Both the position numbers and the translations under genes were made by a program. From NCBI GenBank assembly GCA_963803155.1, contig CAWDMN010000026.1, positions 33,822 to 97,821 on the forward strand: a DNA stretch of 64,000 bases, written 5' to 3'. Shown here piece after piece: positions 34,900 through 44,334 of this stretch; within the stretch, counting starts at the first letter, position 1, and every line of letters begins with the position of its first letter. This stretch comes from CAWDMN01 sp963803155. Lineage in GTDB: Bacteria > Acidobacteriota > Terriglobia > Versatilivoradales > Versatilivoraceae. The notes below the pieces were generated by a model, which saw only the letters and a program-made list of their open reading frames with translations, was not told the origin of the DNA and did not search any database.

Positions 34900-36357
34900 A
34901 TGCAAAATAAAATCTACCGGTTTCTGCTTTTGGGATTATTGACACCTGGGACCATTGCATCCGCCCAGGTACAGCCATTCATGAAAATTATCACTGCCAA
35001 GGGAATCCCTAATGTTGTCATTGTCAATCCCATTCCCTCTAACGAGGTTTTGGTCAATCCCGGCATGGGATTCACTACTCAAAGCTCCGTGGACGGCGCC
35101 GTTTCGGGTTATCCGCCATCGACAGTTGCATATTATCGTTGGTACTGGGACGAGCTGGAACCGCAAGAGGGCCGGTTCAATTGGCCCATGGTGGATGCCG
35201 TGTTGGCCCTGGCGCACTCCCATGGCCAACGGCTGGCCACGCGCATCATGCCGGCTAACGGGCGGCCGGGCGTCCCGGACTGGTACCGCAAAACCGGCGC
35301 AAGAGGATTTGAGTATGTCGCGGAGAGCGCTCAATTGGCCGGAAAAACGACATCCAGCTGGATGCCGGATCATGAAGACCCGCTCTACGCCAAATACATG
35401 GGCCGGTTGGTGAAGGAATTTGCCAAACGCTATGATGGCCACCCGGACATCGATCATATCGATATCGGCTCCTATGGCCATTGGGGAGAATGGCATCTCA
35501 GCTTTGTCAAGGAAAGACAGGAATATCCATTCGCGATAAAAAAAATGATCATCGATTGGTATTTGGAAAGTTTCACGAAGACACCTTTGGTGATCTGTGA
35601 GGATGCAGACGAGGGTTTGATCTACGCCACTCAACACGGCACCGGCTGGCGCGCCGATTGTATGGGCGACTATGGCCCGCCAAACAACTGGAACCTGATG
35701 ACACGTTATTTACAGTTGCCACACCTCTTTCCATCGGTCCGCGACGCCTGGAAGACGCGGCCTATCGCCTTTGAATCCTGCAGCACTATGGAGGACTGGC
35801 TCGCCGCGGGCCGGGATATTGAATATATTTACGGCGCTTGTCTCGAATTGCACACCTCCATCCTCAACAATAAATCCAGCCCCATTCCGCCGGAGTGGTG
35901 GCCGGCGACGGAAAAATTCCTCAAGCGCATGGGCTATCGACTGGTGGTTCGCTCCTTGCGCCATGAAAAATGGCTGGAACCCGGAGACTCCTTGAAAATT
36001 GAGATGGAACTGGACAATGTTGGCGTTGCCCCACCATATCGGGCCTATAAACCCGCCTTCGAAATTCGCAAGGCCGGAGGGAGAGACCAGAAAAGGATTA
36101 TGGCGCGTCAGGAATCGGATTGGAATGTTTTGACCTGTCTGCCTGGCCGCCATCAATTTTCTACGACCTTGGTTCTGCCGGCCAATGCCGAGACGGGCCG
36201 CTATTTGATCTATTTTGCGCTGCTTGATCCCTACACATCGGCACCGGCGATTAAATTGGCCGTTGATGGCCTCGACGCACAGGGCTGGTATTCCTGGAGC
36301 GCTCTTAACATAGTTGAAAAAGGCAAGCTGGAGGGGACATTGACTAAACCGCAATGA
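34900..36357 (+). CDS. Secreted DUF4832-containing glycosidase-like protein
   Basis: 485 residues with a signal peptide (FLLLGLLTPGTIASAQ). The first ~330 residues look like a GH42/GH-A-type barrel: YYRWYWDELEPQEGRFNW, then IDHIDIGSYGHWGEWH, whose Glu may be the acid/base. The C-terminal 130 residues (WLEPGDSLKIEMELDNVGVAP) form the DUF4832 beta domain. Such proteins are frequent in polysaccharide-degrading Acidobacteriota and Planctomycetota. The ATG at 34900 has a GATGAGGTT site. It is followed by a DUF1080 gene on the same strand. Confidence 0.8.
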   Translation: MQNKIYRFLLLGLLTPGTIASAQVQPFMKIITAKGIPNVVIVNPIPSNEVLVNPGMGFTTQSSVDGAVSGYPPSTVAYYRWYWDELEPQEGRFNWPMVDAVLALAHSHGQRLATRIMPANGRPGVPDWYRKTGARGFEYVAESAQLAGKTTSSWMPDHEDPLYAKYMGRLVKEFAKRYDGHPDIDHIDIGSYGHWGEWHLSFVKERQEYPFAIKKMIIDWYLESFTKTPLVICEDADEGLIYATQHGTGWRADCMGDYGPPNNWNLMTRYLQLPHLFPSVRDAWKTRPIAFESCSTMEDWLAAGRDIEYIYGACLELHTSILNNKSSPIPPEWWPATEKFLKRMGYRLVVRSLRHEKWLEPGDSLKIEMELDNVGVAPPYRAYKPAFEIRKAGGRDQKRIMARQESDWNVLTCLPGRHQFSTTLVLPANAETGRYLIYFALLDPYTSAPAIKLAVDGLDAQGWYSWSALNIVEKGKLEGTLTKPQ

Positions 36358-36472
36358 ATCTTATGTCATATTGAAGCGATCGCCAATATCTCGTGATGCA
36401 GCAGGCTGCAGGCCAACACGGCAGTCCGTGAAAAAGGGTAAGACTATTTTTCTATAATCCAAGGAGTATCCC

Positions 36473-37192
36473 GTGAGAAAAATGCTGATTTGCGTTTTGA
36501 TTTGCCACTCCATCTTCATCTGGGCATGGGCACAGGGGACCGAATCTCTCCCCAAAGCCTTCCTTGATGGAATGGGGCCGGGGTGGAATGAATTGAAAGA
36601 AGAAGATTTCGCCAACGTTAACTGTGGACGGGATACCTGGAGCTGGAAAATGGGAACTCTCTACTGCACGGGCCAGCCCATTGGAGTGCTAAAGACCGTG
36701 AAACAGTATGACAATTTTGAACTCGTAGCTCAATGGCGGCACCTGCAATCAGGAGGAAACTCCGGGATTTTTGTATGGGCATCAGAGGCCGCTCTGGCCG
36801 GCCTGAAATCGGGAGTACTCCCTCCTGGCGGCATTGAAGTTCAGATTCTGGATCACGGATTTCGCGACCAGTATGAGAAGAAGAGTGGGAAAACAGGCGA
36901 TTGGTTTACCACCAACGGAGATGTGTTTGCGGTAGGCACTTCGAAGATGAAACCTTTTCCTCCCACGTCTCCAGATGGTTCCCGCAGTTTTCCGCGAAAA
37001 AACCTTAGCAAAGGTGTTGGAGAGTGGAACCATTATTATGTGCGTGCCATTAATGGAGAAATTCGTCTGTGGGTCAATGGAGAGGAAGTCTCCGGCGGTA
37101 TGGCTTGCGAGCCTCGCACCGGTCATCTTTGTTTGGAATCGGAAGGCGCCCCCGTGGAATTCCGGTCAATTCGAATCCGCGAATTACCGTAG
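36473..37192 (+). CDS. Secreted DUF1080 (3-keto-disaccharide hydrolase-type) protein
   Basis: 239 residues with a signal peptide (LICVLICHSIFIWAWAQG). The LamG-like jelly-roll domain has the family marks NSGIFVW, GGIEVQILD and, near the C-terminus, EWNHYYVRAINGEIRLWVNG. DUF1080 members include 3-keto-glucoside hydrolases and sugar-binding proteins. A ribosome site (AAGGAG) lies 9 bases before GTG/ATG near 36473. Together with the previous gene it suggests use of plant- or glycan-derived sugars. Confidence 0.85.
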   Translation: MRKMLICVLICHSIFIWAWAQGTESLPKAFLDGMGPGWNELKEEDFANVNCGRDTWSWKMGTLYCTGQPIGVLKTVKQYDNFELVAQWRHLQSGGNSGIFVWASEAALAGLKSGVLPPGGIEVQILDHGFRDQYEKKSGKTGDWFTTNGDVFAVGTSKMKPFPPTSPDGSRSFPRKNLSKGVGEWNHYYVRAINGEIRLWVNGEEVSGGMACEPRTGHLCLESEGAPVEFRSIRIRELP

Positions 37193-37365
37193 GGATCTGA
37201 TTTGCCATTGACCGATTTGCCGTTGACCATGGTGAGCCATGATGCAGAGATGGCACCAGTAGGCGGATCGACAAACGGCTTACCCTCTGGCACATTTTCT
37301 TCCAACCAGACGAGCGGGGTCCTCCCCTATTCAAATCTGCGCGGAATCTGCAGTCAATGAAGATT

Positions 37366-37414
37366 GGATGCTCCAGAGGGATGATGGTATAGTGGCAAAT
37401 TGTTTTGAGCATCC
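37366..37414 (+). promoter_or_regulatory. Long-range hairpin in the leader of mtnA
   Basis: GGATGCTC (37366-37373) and GAGCATCC (37407-37414) are perfect reverse complements, separated by 33 bases and ending 28 bp before the mtnA start. It does not match a SAM riboswitch pattern that I know. It could be a leader structure or chance. Confidence 0.3.
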
Positions 37415-37442
37415 GATTGAATACAGAGGGAGATGATTTAAA

Positions 37443-38492
37443 GTGATTAAGACATTGGAATGGACCGAGGATGGAGTCATGATGGTGGATCAGAGAAAGT
37501 TGCCCGGTGAAGAGCTCTATCCGGTCTTCAAATCCTATGAGGAAGTGGCTTGGGCCATCAAGGAGATGGTAGTCCGGGGGGCTCCCGCCATCGGTGTGGC
37601 AGCCGCCATGGGTGTGGCATTGGGCACCCGCAACATTACAGAGATCTCCCCTGCCTTATTTGAAAAGCAGTTCCTCACTATTTGCGACACCTTGGCAGCG
37701 ACTCGCCCCACGGCCGTCAATCTTTTCTGGGCCATCGACCGGATGAAAAAGGTCTTCTATTCACACTTGCCGTCTGGCAATACCGCTCAACTGAAGCAGG
37801 CTCTGATTGAGGAAGCCGTGCGGATGCACTCGGAGGACATCGAGTTGAACCGGAAAATGGGACAACACGGCGCCTCATTGCTCCCGAAAGAAGGCTGCAT
37901 CCTGACTCATTGCAATGCCGGGGCCCTGGCCACCGCCGGTTATGGAACCGCGCTCGGAGTCATTCGAGCCGCGGTGGAACAAGGCAAAAAGATTGAAGTC
38001 TTCGCGGATGAAACCCGCCCTTTCCTGCAAGGCGCGCGATTGACCGCCTGGGAATTGCAGAAGGACGGAATTCCGGTCACATTGATTACCGACAACATGG
38101 CCGGACATTTCATGAACAGGGGGAAAATCGATGGGGTGATTGTGGGTGCTGACCGCATCGCCGCAAACGGGGACGTGGCCAACAAGATTGGCACTTATTC
38201 CGTTGCAGTCCTGGCCAAAGAAAATGGAATCCCATTTTATGTGGCCGCCCCAATTTCCACGCTGGATTTATCTCTGGCCACCGGAGAGCAGATTCCCATT
38301 GAGGAACGAGATGCGCGGGAAGTCACTCACATCGGAGGTGTTCATCTTTCTCCTTCCGGCATCCAGGTGGCCAATCCTGCTTTTGACGTAACACCGAACC
38401 GGTATGTCAGTGCCATTATTACCGAACAAGGAATAGCCCGAGCTCCTTATGGAGTGAGTCTACGACAACTAATCGGCGAGAGCGGTGAGTAG
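37443..38492 (+). CDS. mtnA: S-methyl-5-thioribose-1-phosphate isomerase
   Basis: 349 residues, GTG start with GGGAGA 8 bases upstream. MtnA interconverts methylthioribose-1-phosphate and methylthioribulose-1-phosphate in methionine salvage. Signature segments are VVRGAPAIGVAAA, ILTHCNAGALATAGYGTALG (catalytic Cys region) and VIVGADRIAANGDVANKIGTY (catalytic Asp). Methylthioadenosine is the by-product of spermidine synthesis, so it complements the polyamine genes at 9.7-14.7 kb functionally, though not in one operon. Confidence 0.95.
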   Translation: MIKTLEWTEDGVMMVDQRKLPGEELYPVFKSYEEVAWAIKEMVVRGAPAIGVAAAMGVALGTRNITEISPALFEKQFLTICDTLAATRPTAVNLFWAIDRMKKVFYSHLPSGNTAQLKQALIEEAVRMHSEDIELNRKMGQHGASLLPKEGCILTHCNAGALATAGYGTALGVIRAAVEQGKKIEVFADETRPFLQGARLTAWELQKDGIPVTLITDNMAGHFMNRGKIDGVIVGADRIAANGDVANKIGTYSVAVLAKENGIPFYVAAPISTLDLSLATGEQIPIEERDAREVTHIGGVHLSPSGIQVANPAFDVTPNRYVSAIITEQGIARAPYGVSLRQLIGESGE

Positions 38493-38520
38493 GGAGTATG
38501 CAGCAGACAATAGGCAGGAA

Positions 38521-38562
38521 GTGGATAGTGAATAGTGAATGGTGGATAGTAAATGGTGGGGA
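38521..38562. repeat. Short heptamer array (GTGRATR)
   Basis: Six in-phase 7-bp units: GTGGATA, GTGAATA, GTGAATG, GTGGATA, GTAAATG, GTGGGGA. It lies just after the mtnA stop. Confidence 0.7.
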
Positions 38563-38639
38563 ATAGACCAAAGGGAGCAGAAAGATAGTCAGTGACAGAC
38601 AGTGGGAAATGGGCAATAAACCGATAAAAATCTACTCCA

Positions 38640-38688
38640 GTCTCCCGTCTCCCGTCTCCCGTCTCCCGTCTCCAGTCTCCCGTCTACG
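38640..38688. repeat. Short heptamer array (GTCTCCC)
   Basis: Seven in-phase units: four GTCTCCC, then GTCTCCA, GTCTCCC, GTCTACG. It ends 8 bp before the stop codon of the convergent rhodanese gene. Confidence 0.85.
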
Positions 38689-38696
38689 TTCCATCC

Positions 38697-39080
38697 TCAG
38701 TTTCTGCCTCCTTGTTTACGTCCAGGATACCCAGACATTCCGCCGCTAATATTCATCAAATTTAGGAATCCTTGTTGGGTGAGATATCGACAAGCCTGTT
38801 GGCTGCGCACTCCGCTGGCACAGATCACAAGCATTTCCTTTTGAGTATCCAATTCCCCCCAACGCTCCGGCAATTGCTGCAGCGGGATCGAGACTGCCCC
38901 GGGGATATGACTTTGCGCAAATTCACGCATAGTGCGGACATCCAGAACCATGATGTTTCCCTCGGAAATTTTATTGGCTGCTTCCTCTCCGCTAATATTT
39001 CGAAACATGGTTTTTCCTTTGCTTGAAATTGAGGAATCCGCTCCGCCAGTTCTACCTATCAGCCAATCCAGAATCCTCAT
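38697..39080 (-). CDS. Single-domain rhodanese
   Basis: 127 residues. The rhodanese domain begins at FRNISGEEAANKI and has LDVRTMREFAQSHIPGAVSIP and the active-site loop CASGVRS with the catalytic Cys. The N-terminal MRILDWLIG extension is common in such proteins; the ATG at 39080 is plausible, with a later ATG (MFRNIS) possible. It probably transfers sulfur or acts as a sulfane carrier. It ends next to two heptamer arrays shared with the convergent mtnA gene. Confidence 0.88.
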   Translation of the reverse strand: MRILDWLIGRTGGADSSISSKGKTMFRNISGEEAANKISEGNIMVLDVRTMREFAQSHIPGAVSIPLQQLPERWGELDTQKEMLVICASGVRSQQACRYLTQQGFLNLMNISGGMSGYPGRKQGGRN

Positions 39081-39110
39081 TCTTTCTCACTAGAAAATCC
39101 CAGCTAAACA

Positions 39111-39222
39111 AAGGTGGAGCGGGCACGAGTGACCGCCGTCACCGGTGCACGCTGGCTGGGCAGGCGAGGCTGGCCAGGCGACGCGCAGCGGGTGACTTCG
39201 TCACACTCGCGCGTCCCACCTT
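39111..39222. repeat. 112-bp palindromic element
   Basis: The left end AAGGTGGAGCGGGCACGAGT (39111-39130) and the right end read inward as AAGGTGGGACGCGCGAGTG are imperfect inverted repeats. No ORF is inside. It resembles a MITE or REP-type element and lies 60 bp from copy B of the other palindrome. Confidence 0.65.
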
Positions 39223-39281
39223 AATGTCTATTTTCATCTTCTTGTTGAGCCCGCCGGGCTGGCATGAGGAGTTCCTCAGAA

Positions 39282-39395
39282 AATAGCATGGATGGAGGCG
39301 GGGCGCCCCCACCCCGCCTGTGTTGGCCGGGCATGCTCAAACGGCTTGAGGGCAGGCCGCCTCCATCACCCCCATTTTCATAATCTTGTTGTGCC
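39282..39395. repeat. Dispersed ~113-bp palindromic repeat, copy B
   Basis: Starts AATAGCATGGATGGAGGCGG, contains CACCCCGCCTG and GGCAGGCCGCCTCCAT, and ends near GTTGTGCC, matching copy A (11781-11893) along its whole length. It lies between the rhodanese gene and the YgfZ-like gene, with nothing else recognisable in that gap apart from the palindrome before it. Confidence 0.85.
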
Positions 39396-39553
39396 AACCA
39401 CGCTAGAATGTGGCAATTTCAGCAAAATCCCCGCAACGAGCCACAAATGACGTCAGTCTTGTGTGATTTGCCTGCAATATAACTCACGGTATCATTTTCA
39501 CTTTTCATGCCTCGCTGGCTCCGGGGCTTCTTTTTGATTTTGCTCCAGGCTGG

Positions 39554-40579
39554 TTAAAGGTTCGACATTCGGCTAGAGACAAACGGCAAATCAACTACTT
39601 TTGCCTTTTGCGGAGAGTCGGTGTTTTCTATCGTTACTTCCGTTCCCGGCTCCCAAACCTCCTGCCTGAGATATGCTAACGCGATTCCAGACTGAAGTGC
39701 CGGCGAGAATATGCTGCTGGTAATGTAACCGACCTCTTTATTGCCATGAAATAGCGGACATTCTCGAAGAGCAGCATCCATTCCTTCAAGGATTAGCCCG
39801 CCTAATTTCCGGTTAAGATGCCCACGATATGTAGCTCGTGCGATGATCTCCTGTCCCAAGTAGCAACCTTTGGTATAACTGATCGCATTTTTTAATCCCG
39901 CTTCCAGAGGCAATTGGGTCTCATTCAGATCGACTCCGAACCAGGGGATTCCCGCCTCAATCCGGTGAAGGTTGAGCGCTTGTATACCAACTTCCGCAAC
40001 GCTGAGACCGCCCGCTCCATCCAACAAAATCTGCTTAAGCTCCTGCTCTTGAGATTCCGGCACAATCAAATCGACCCCACCCAACCCGGAACGATCTGAG
40101 ATGACAATGCACGGAGACAACGCCCCGCGACAAGTCTGGAAATGGTCAAAAGGATGGAAAGCCTCGGGCAAATCAAAAAGCTCGTGGATACTTTCGATGG
40201 CTCTCGGCCCTTGCAAAGAAAATAGGACATGCGCCGTATCCATTGGCCTTATTTCCACCTGATCGGAAATGATATATTTGCGGAAGTGGGCCTGCACTTT
40301 TTCCAGCAACTCCGGCCCCAGCAAGAGCAGAAAGGAATCCGGCAGACACAAGACTTCCATTACCGATAGAGTTTTCCCCTGAGCGTTGAGCATGGCGGCA
40401 AAGCATCCCTGCCCCTCTTTGAGCCCTTTGATATCGTTACTCAATAATCCATGGAGGAATCGGGCACAATCTTTGCCGATGACCGACAGGATCGAATGCC
40501 CCCTTAGTTTCAACAACCCGGCAGAGTCGTGGATGGTCTGATATTCCACCCGCAATTTAACCATTTCATGATTGTTCAT
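39554..40579 (-). CDS. ygfZ: YgfZ/GcvT-like folate-binding protein
   Basis: About 341 residues from ATG at 40579; starts at 40588 or 40564 are equally possible because none has a clear ribosome site. The YgfZ signature KGCYLGQE is intact. Other family segments are KDCARFLHGLLSNDIKGL and VGIQALNLHRIEAGIPWFGVDL. YgfZ (IbaG/IBA57-like) proteins use tetrahydrofolate to help repair or assemble iron-sulfur clusters in enzymes such as radical SAM proteins. It stands alone. The 470 bp upstream hold a palindromic repeat and the promoter region of the next operon. Confidence 0.88.
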   Translation of the reverse strand: MNNHEMVKLRVEYQTIHDSAGLLKLRGHSILSVIGKDCARFLHGLLSNDIKGLKEGQGCFAAMLNAQGKTLSVMEVLCLPDSFLLLLGPELLEKVQAHFRKYIISDQVEIRPMDTAHVLFSLQGPRAIESIHELFDLPEAFHPFDHFQTCRGALSPCIVISDRSGLGGVDLIVPESQEQELKQILLDGAGGLSVAEVGIQALNLHRIEAGIPWFGVDLNETQLPLEAGLKNAISYTKGCYLGQEIIARATYRGHLNRKLGGLILEGMDAALRECPLFHGNKEVGYITSSIFSPALQSGIALAYLRQEVWEPGTEVTIENTDSPQKAKVVDLPFVSSRMSNL

Positions 40580-40683
40580 AAGAATCATAGACAATCGACT
40601 TCTTCTTCCGCCGCAGTGTCCCCCCCCAAGCCCGGTGCAAACAATGTGACGCACAGAAGAAAGGAATCGTAAGCGGTTCATTT

Positions 40684-40765
40684 TGGAGTGCGCGGACGAA
40701 TCCGCGCTTTGTTCTGGCGCGACGCGTCACACCAGGGAAAGCGGTGACACGGTCATTGCACTCCA
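40684..40765. repeat. Palindromic repeat with TGGAGTGC ends
   Basis: TGGAGTGC (40684-40691) and GCACTCCA (40758-40765) are perfect inverted ends; inside is a GCGGA-CGAA-TCCGC hairpin. The ends match those of the shorter hairpin at 56523-56556. Confidence 0.65.
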
Positions 40766-41051
40766 TAAGAGACACATTGTACGCCACTTTCAATTGCCCC
40801 CCCTGGCCCTATTATTTTAACACTTGACCTCATACAATCTGATCCGGCAAGATTTAATTCTCCCCACGGAAATCTGATGAACTGGATATTTACCGGTCAG
40901 CTAAAGCCCAATTCGAAAAACCAAGTATCTTTGAACAATCCCGGCGCTAAATCCGTACTTTAAACGCGTGGGAGTTAATAAATCTCCCGCCTTGTTAATA
41001 ATTCCCTTTTCCGATCGTTTTCCAAGTAGAGAGGACGTCAAGGAGGCGAGG

Positions 41052-41594
41052 GTGTTCACAGCCATTCAGGAAAAAGAGCAGACGGCCGGATTGGAAGCGT
41101 GGTTTCAAGAGTGCCACGCCCTGATTCTAAACGCCGCCTACCGGATCACGGGCAACCTGGCGGACGCCGAAGATGTACTGCAGACCATCTTCACCCGGTT
41201 GCTCTTGAATCCCATGCCTCTGGATCCGGTGGGAAATATTCACGGCTATTTTTACCGGGCGGCCGTGAATGGCGCTTTGGATTTGCTACGGCGCCGCCAT
41301 GGAATTCAGCCTTCGGAATTTGAGGCTGAGGAACTGGAATCTTTGCCGGCTCTGGCAGGCAATCCTTACGAGCAATTGAGAGAGCATGAATTGGCGGAGT
41401 GGTTGCGCCGGAGTCTGTTAAAGGTCAGTCCAATGGCCTCGGAAGTTTTTGCTCTTTCCCGCTTTGAAGGAATGGATCATCAGGAAATCGCCCGCCTGCT
41501 CAATACCACCCCCAATTCCGTTGCCGTCCTTCTCCACCGGACTCGCGTCCGGCTACTAAGAGAATTGCAAGAGCATTTAGGAGGCAGGTCATGA
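41052..41594 (+). CDS. ECF-type RNA polymerase sigma factor
   Basis: 180 residues from the GTG at 41052, chosen for its AAGGAGGC site 5 bases upstream; the frame is open to 40968. Region 2 (LNAAYRITGNLADAEDVLQTIFTRLL) and region 4 (RSLLKVSPMASEVFALSRFEGM, HQEIARLLNTTPNSVAVLLHRTR) are present. The stop overlaps the next gene as ATGA. The FecR-domain protein directly downstream is the likely membrane regulator. Confidence 0.92.
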   Translation: MFTAIQEKEQTAGLEAWFQECHALILNAAYRITGNLADAEDVLQTIFTRLLLNPMPLDPVGNIHGYFYRAAVNGALDLLRRRHGIQPSEFEAEELESLPALAGNPYEQLREHELAEWLRRSLLKVSPMASEVFALSRFEGMDHQEIARLLNTTPNSVAVLLHRTRVRLLRELQEHLGGRS

Positions 41595-44266
41595 ATCCCA
41601 AGGAAAACGAACTCGAAAAAATCCTGGAACGCACCTCGGACGAAATCCGAACCGAATCGCTCTCTGCCGACACCGTGGAAGAGTCGGCCCGCAGGGTTTG
41701 GCAAAAAATCTCCGGTGCAGCTGAATCGGTAACTGTGTTCCGCAACTGTCAAGATTTTGAAATTCTCTTCCCTGCATATCTGGAGCACAAAGAAGCAGTC
41801 CCTAGCAGTTCCTCAACTCGGGAAGATCCGCAGACTTCCCGTCTTCTTCTGCTGGAAGATCACATCAAAGAATGCGTCTCCTGCAGGAAGAAATTGGAAG
41901 AGGTCAAAAAGGGTCCGGAAAAAACCCGATCCATCGCACAAAAAAAATCCAAGCTTGGATTGCTGCGGGCATTTCCTCTGCGCTGGAAGCCGGTATTGGC
42001 GGTGGCCGCCACGTTGTTGCTCGTGGCAGGGCTCTGGAAATGGCCGCTCGTTCAACAATATGTCACCATGGACGGGTCTCATCTGGCTACCATCCGATCC
42101 ATCGAGGGCAATCTGTACCTGGTGGCTGAGAATTCCGTCACACCGATTCCCGTGTCCGCGGCCATTGCCAGTGGTCAAAGAGTGAGAACGGCAAAGGATT
42201 CGCAAGCTCAAATTCAATTAGCTGATGGCTCGGTGGTGGAGATGGCCCCCCGGTCTGAATTTTCCGTGAAGAAAAATTGGGATGGGCTAGGAATCATGTT
42301 GGATCGCGGCCAAATCATCGTCCAGGCGGCCAAACAGCATGGTCACATGGTGGTCACTACGGAAGATTGCCAAGTGTCAGTAATTGGCACTGTTTTTGCC
42401 GTCAACCATGGATTGAAGGGATCGCGCGTTTCCGTGATGGAGGGGAAAGTTCAGGTGACGCATGGCCGTCAGGCGGACTTGGTGACGCCGGGGGGACAAG
42501 TCGTCACGAGCCCGGATCTGGAGAATACTCCCATTTCCGAAGAGGTGGCCTGGAGCCGCAACGCCACTCAATATCTGGCTTTCTTGCAGGAGTTGAAGGC
42601 TGTCCACGACCACGTGGAACGGGCCGGGCTATTGCCGGGGTTGCGTTATCAGAGCCCTCTGCTTGAATTGGCTCCCGCCGGCACCGCCGCTTATGTCGCC
42701 ATTCCCAATTTCAGCCGGGCTTTGAATGAATCCTTCCAGATGCTGGAACAAAGGATTCAGGAAAATGAGGTGTTGCGCAGTTGGTGGGAAGAAAAATTCC
42801 AGCGTCAGGGCAACCCCGAACAACTCAAGGAAGTTCTCGCCAAAATCCAAACATTTGGCCAATATCTAGGCGATGAGATTGTCATTTGCCTATCCGATCA
42901 ACCGGTATTCCTGGCTGAAGTCAAGCATCCTGAAGATTTGCGCGGTCAGTTAAAGAAGGAGTTGGATGCGCTGACATCCAAACTGCAAAAGACTCCTCCC
43001 ATCCAAATCGTGGAAAATGCCGACGCCTTGAGGCAATTGGCCCCCATGGGCTCCAAAGAGGGCCTCACGCTTTATCTACCTGGACCGTATCTGGCGATTT
43101 CTCCTAACCTGCAGGCTCTTCATGAGGTGGCCGGCTTCATCGACAAATCCCAGAGTAATTCTTTTGTCACCAGCGCCTTCCATGCCCGTTTACAGCAGGC
43201 TTATCACGAAGGAGCCGATTGGCTGCTGGGAGTCGATTTGGAAAGTGGATTCTCACCAGCCAGACGGCATCCGGCCGATCGGGATGCCGCAATTGAATTG
43301 AACAAACATCTGAGCGTGGCCGGATTGGACAATCTCAAATATCTGGTCCTCGAACATAAGAATTTCCAGGGACACACCAACAGCCGCGCGGCCTTCACCT
43401 TTTCGGGAGCCCGTCACGGCCTGGCCGCCTGGTTATCAGCGCCGGCGTCCATGGGTACTTTGGGATTTGTTTCCCCCAACGCCAGCTTCGTCACGGGTTT
43501 TCTGGTCAAAAATCCCGCGCAATTGTTGGATGAGGCACTGCAGTGGACTCGTTCCCTCCATGATGGTGGGGATAAAGATCTCGAAGCTCTACAGCAGGAT
43601 TTGGGGCTGAACATTCGTGAAGATTTGGTGGCTCCCCTGGGCGGCGAATTTGCGCTCGCCATGGACGGCCCAATACTGCCAACCCCTTCCTGGAAAGTGA
43701 TTCTCGAAGTCAATGATCCGGCCCGGTTGCAGCAGGGCTTGCGGAATCTCGTCACCGCGATCAATCGGGAAATGGCCAAATCCGGCAAACCCTCCATTCG
43801 TCTGGAAGCGGAGAGCATCGGGGGACGGCCCGGTTTTCAACTGATTCCGCCGAAAGGGATTGAAATTCACCTGCTCTTTAGCGAAGGATATCTGATTGTG
43901 GCGCCAAGCCAGGCAATGATCACTCAAGCCTTGCAATCCCGCGAGAGTGGCAATAACCTGCCGCAGTCGGCGGCTTTCAAGGCTTTGCTGCCCCGCGACG
44001 GACAACCATTTTTCTCCGGCCTGGTTTATCAGAACCTCGGGCCAGTCATTAAGCCACTGGCCGAATGGGCTGGCAACCTGACCGACAAATCTCAACCCTT
44101 GGTGGAGGCCTTGACGAAGGATACCACCCCCAGCATCATTTACTTTTATGGAGAAGAGGACAGCATTCTTATGGGCAGCACCACTCCTCTGAGCTCACTG
44201 GGGTTGAATCTCGGGTCTCTGTTGCATTTGCCCAACTTGGGAAGAACGATAGAAAGGGCACATTAG
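41591..44266 (+). CDS. Membrane FecR-domain protein with DUF3352-type C-terminal region
   Basis: 891 residues, ATGA-coupled to the sigma gene. The N-terminus is cytoplasmic with an anti-sigma-like zinc motif (HIKECVSCRKKL, ~95). One membrane helix (VLAVAATLLLVAGLW, ~135) follows. The FecR domain (~165-300) has GQRVRTAKDSQAQIQLADGS and VSVIGTVFAVNHG. The long C-terminal part (~340-880) resembles DUF3352 surface proteins (LLPGLRYQSPLLELAPAGTA, then repeated beta-alpha units). It probably controls the sigma factor and senses or scaffolds at the envelope. The FecR-DUF3352 joining is distinctive of Acidobacteriota-like genomes. Confidence 0.85.
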   Translation: MNPKENELEKILERTSDEIRTESLSADTVEESARRVWQKISGAAESVTVFRNCQDFEILFPAYLEHKEAVPSSSSTREDPQTSRLLLLEDHIKECVSCRKKLEEVKKGPEKTRSIAQKKSKLGLLRAFPLRWKPVLAVAATLLLVAGLWKWPLVQQYVTMDGSHLATIRSIEGNLYLVAENSVTPIPVSAAIASGQRVRTAKDSQAQIQLADGSVVEMAPRSEFSVKKNWDGLGIMLDRGQIIVQAAKQHGHMVVTTEDCQVSVIGTVFAVNHGLKGSRVSVMEGKVQVTHGRQADLVTPGGQVVTSPDLENTPISEEVAWSRNATQYLAFLQELKAVHDHVERAGLLPGLRYQSPLLELAPAGTAAYVAIPNFSRALNESFQMLEQRIQENEVLRSWWEEKFQRQGNPEQLKEVLAKIQTFGQYLGDEIVICLSDQPVFLAEVKHPEDLRGQLKKELDALTSKLQKTPPIQIVENADALRQLAPMGSKEGLTLYLPGPYLAISPNLQALHEVAGFIDKSQSNSFVTSAFHARLQQAYHEGADWLLGVDLESGFSPARRHPADRDAAIELNKHLSVAGLDNLKYLVLEHKNFQGHTNSRAAFTFSGARHGLAAWLSAPASMGTLGFVSPNASFVTGFLVKNPAQLLDEALQWTRSLHDGGDKDLEALQQDLGLNIREDLVAPLGGEFALAMDGPILPTPSWKVILEVNDPARLQQGLRNLVTAINREMAKSGKPSIRLEAESIGGRPGFQLIPPKGIEIHLLFSEGYLIVAPSQAMITQALQSRESGNNLPQSAAFKALLPRDGQPFFSGLVYQNLGPVIKPLAEWAGNLTDKSQPLVEALTKDTTPSIIYFYGEEDSILMGSTTPLSSLGLNLGSLLHLPNLGRTIERAH

Positions 44267-44334
44267 TGATTAATCAGTCATTCCCGCAACTGAGTTTTTA
44301 AACGTTCACTTTTGTGCCCTAGGAACAGAAAAAT

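Noticed and set aside
37200..37235. Apparent tandem repeat (TTGCCATTGACC, TTGCCGTTGACC)
   Set aside because: Only two units with a 15-bp spacing; too short to separate from chance or to join to the 7-nt families.
39023..39286. An 87-codon plus-strand frame across the rhodanese start and the palindromes
   Set aside because: It is made of antisense rhodanese sequence plus repeat DNA.
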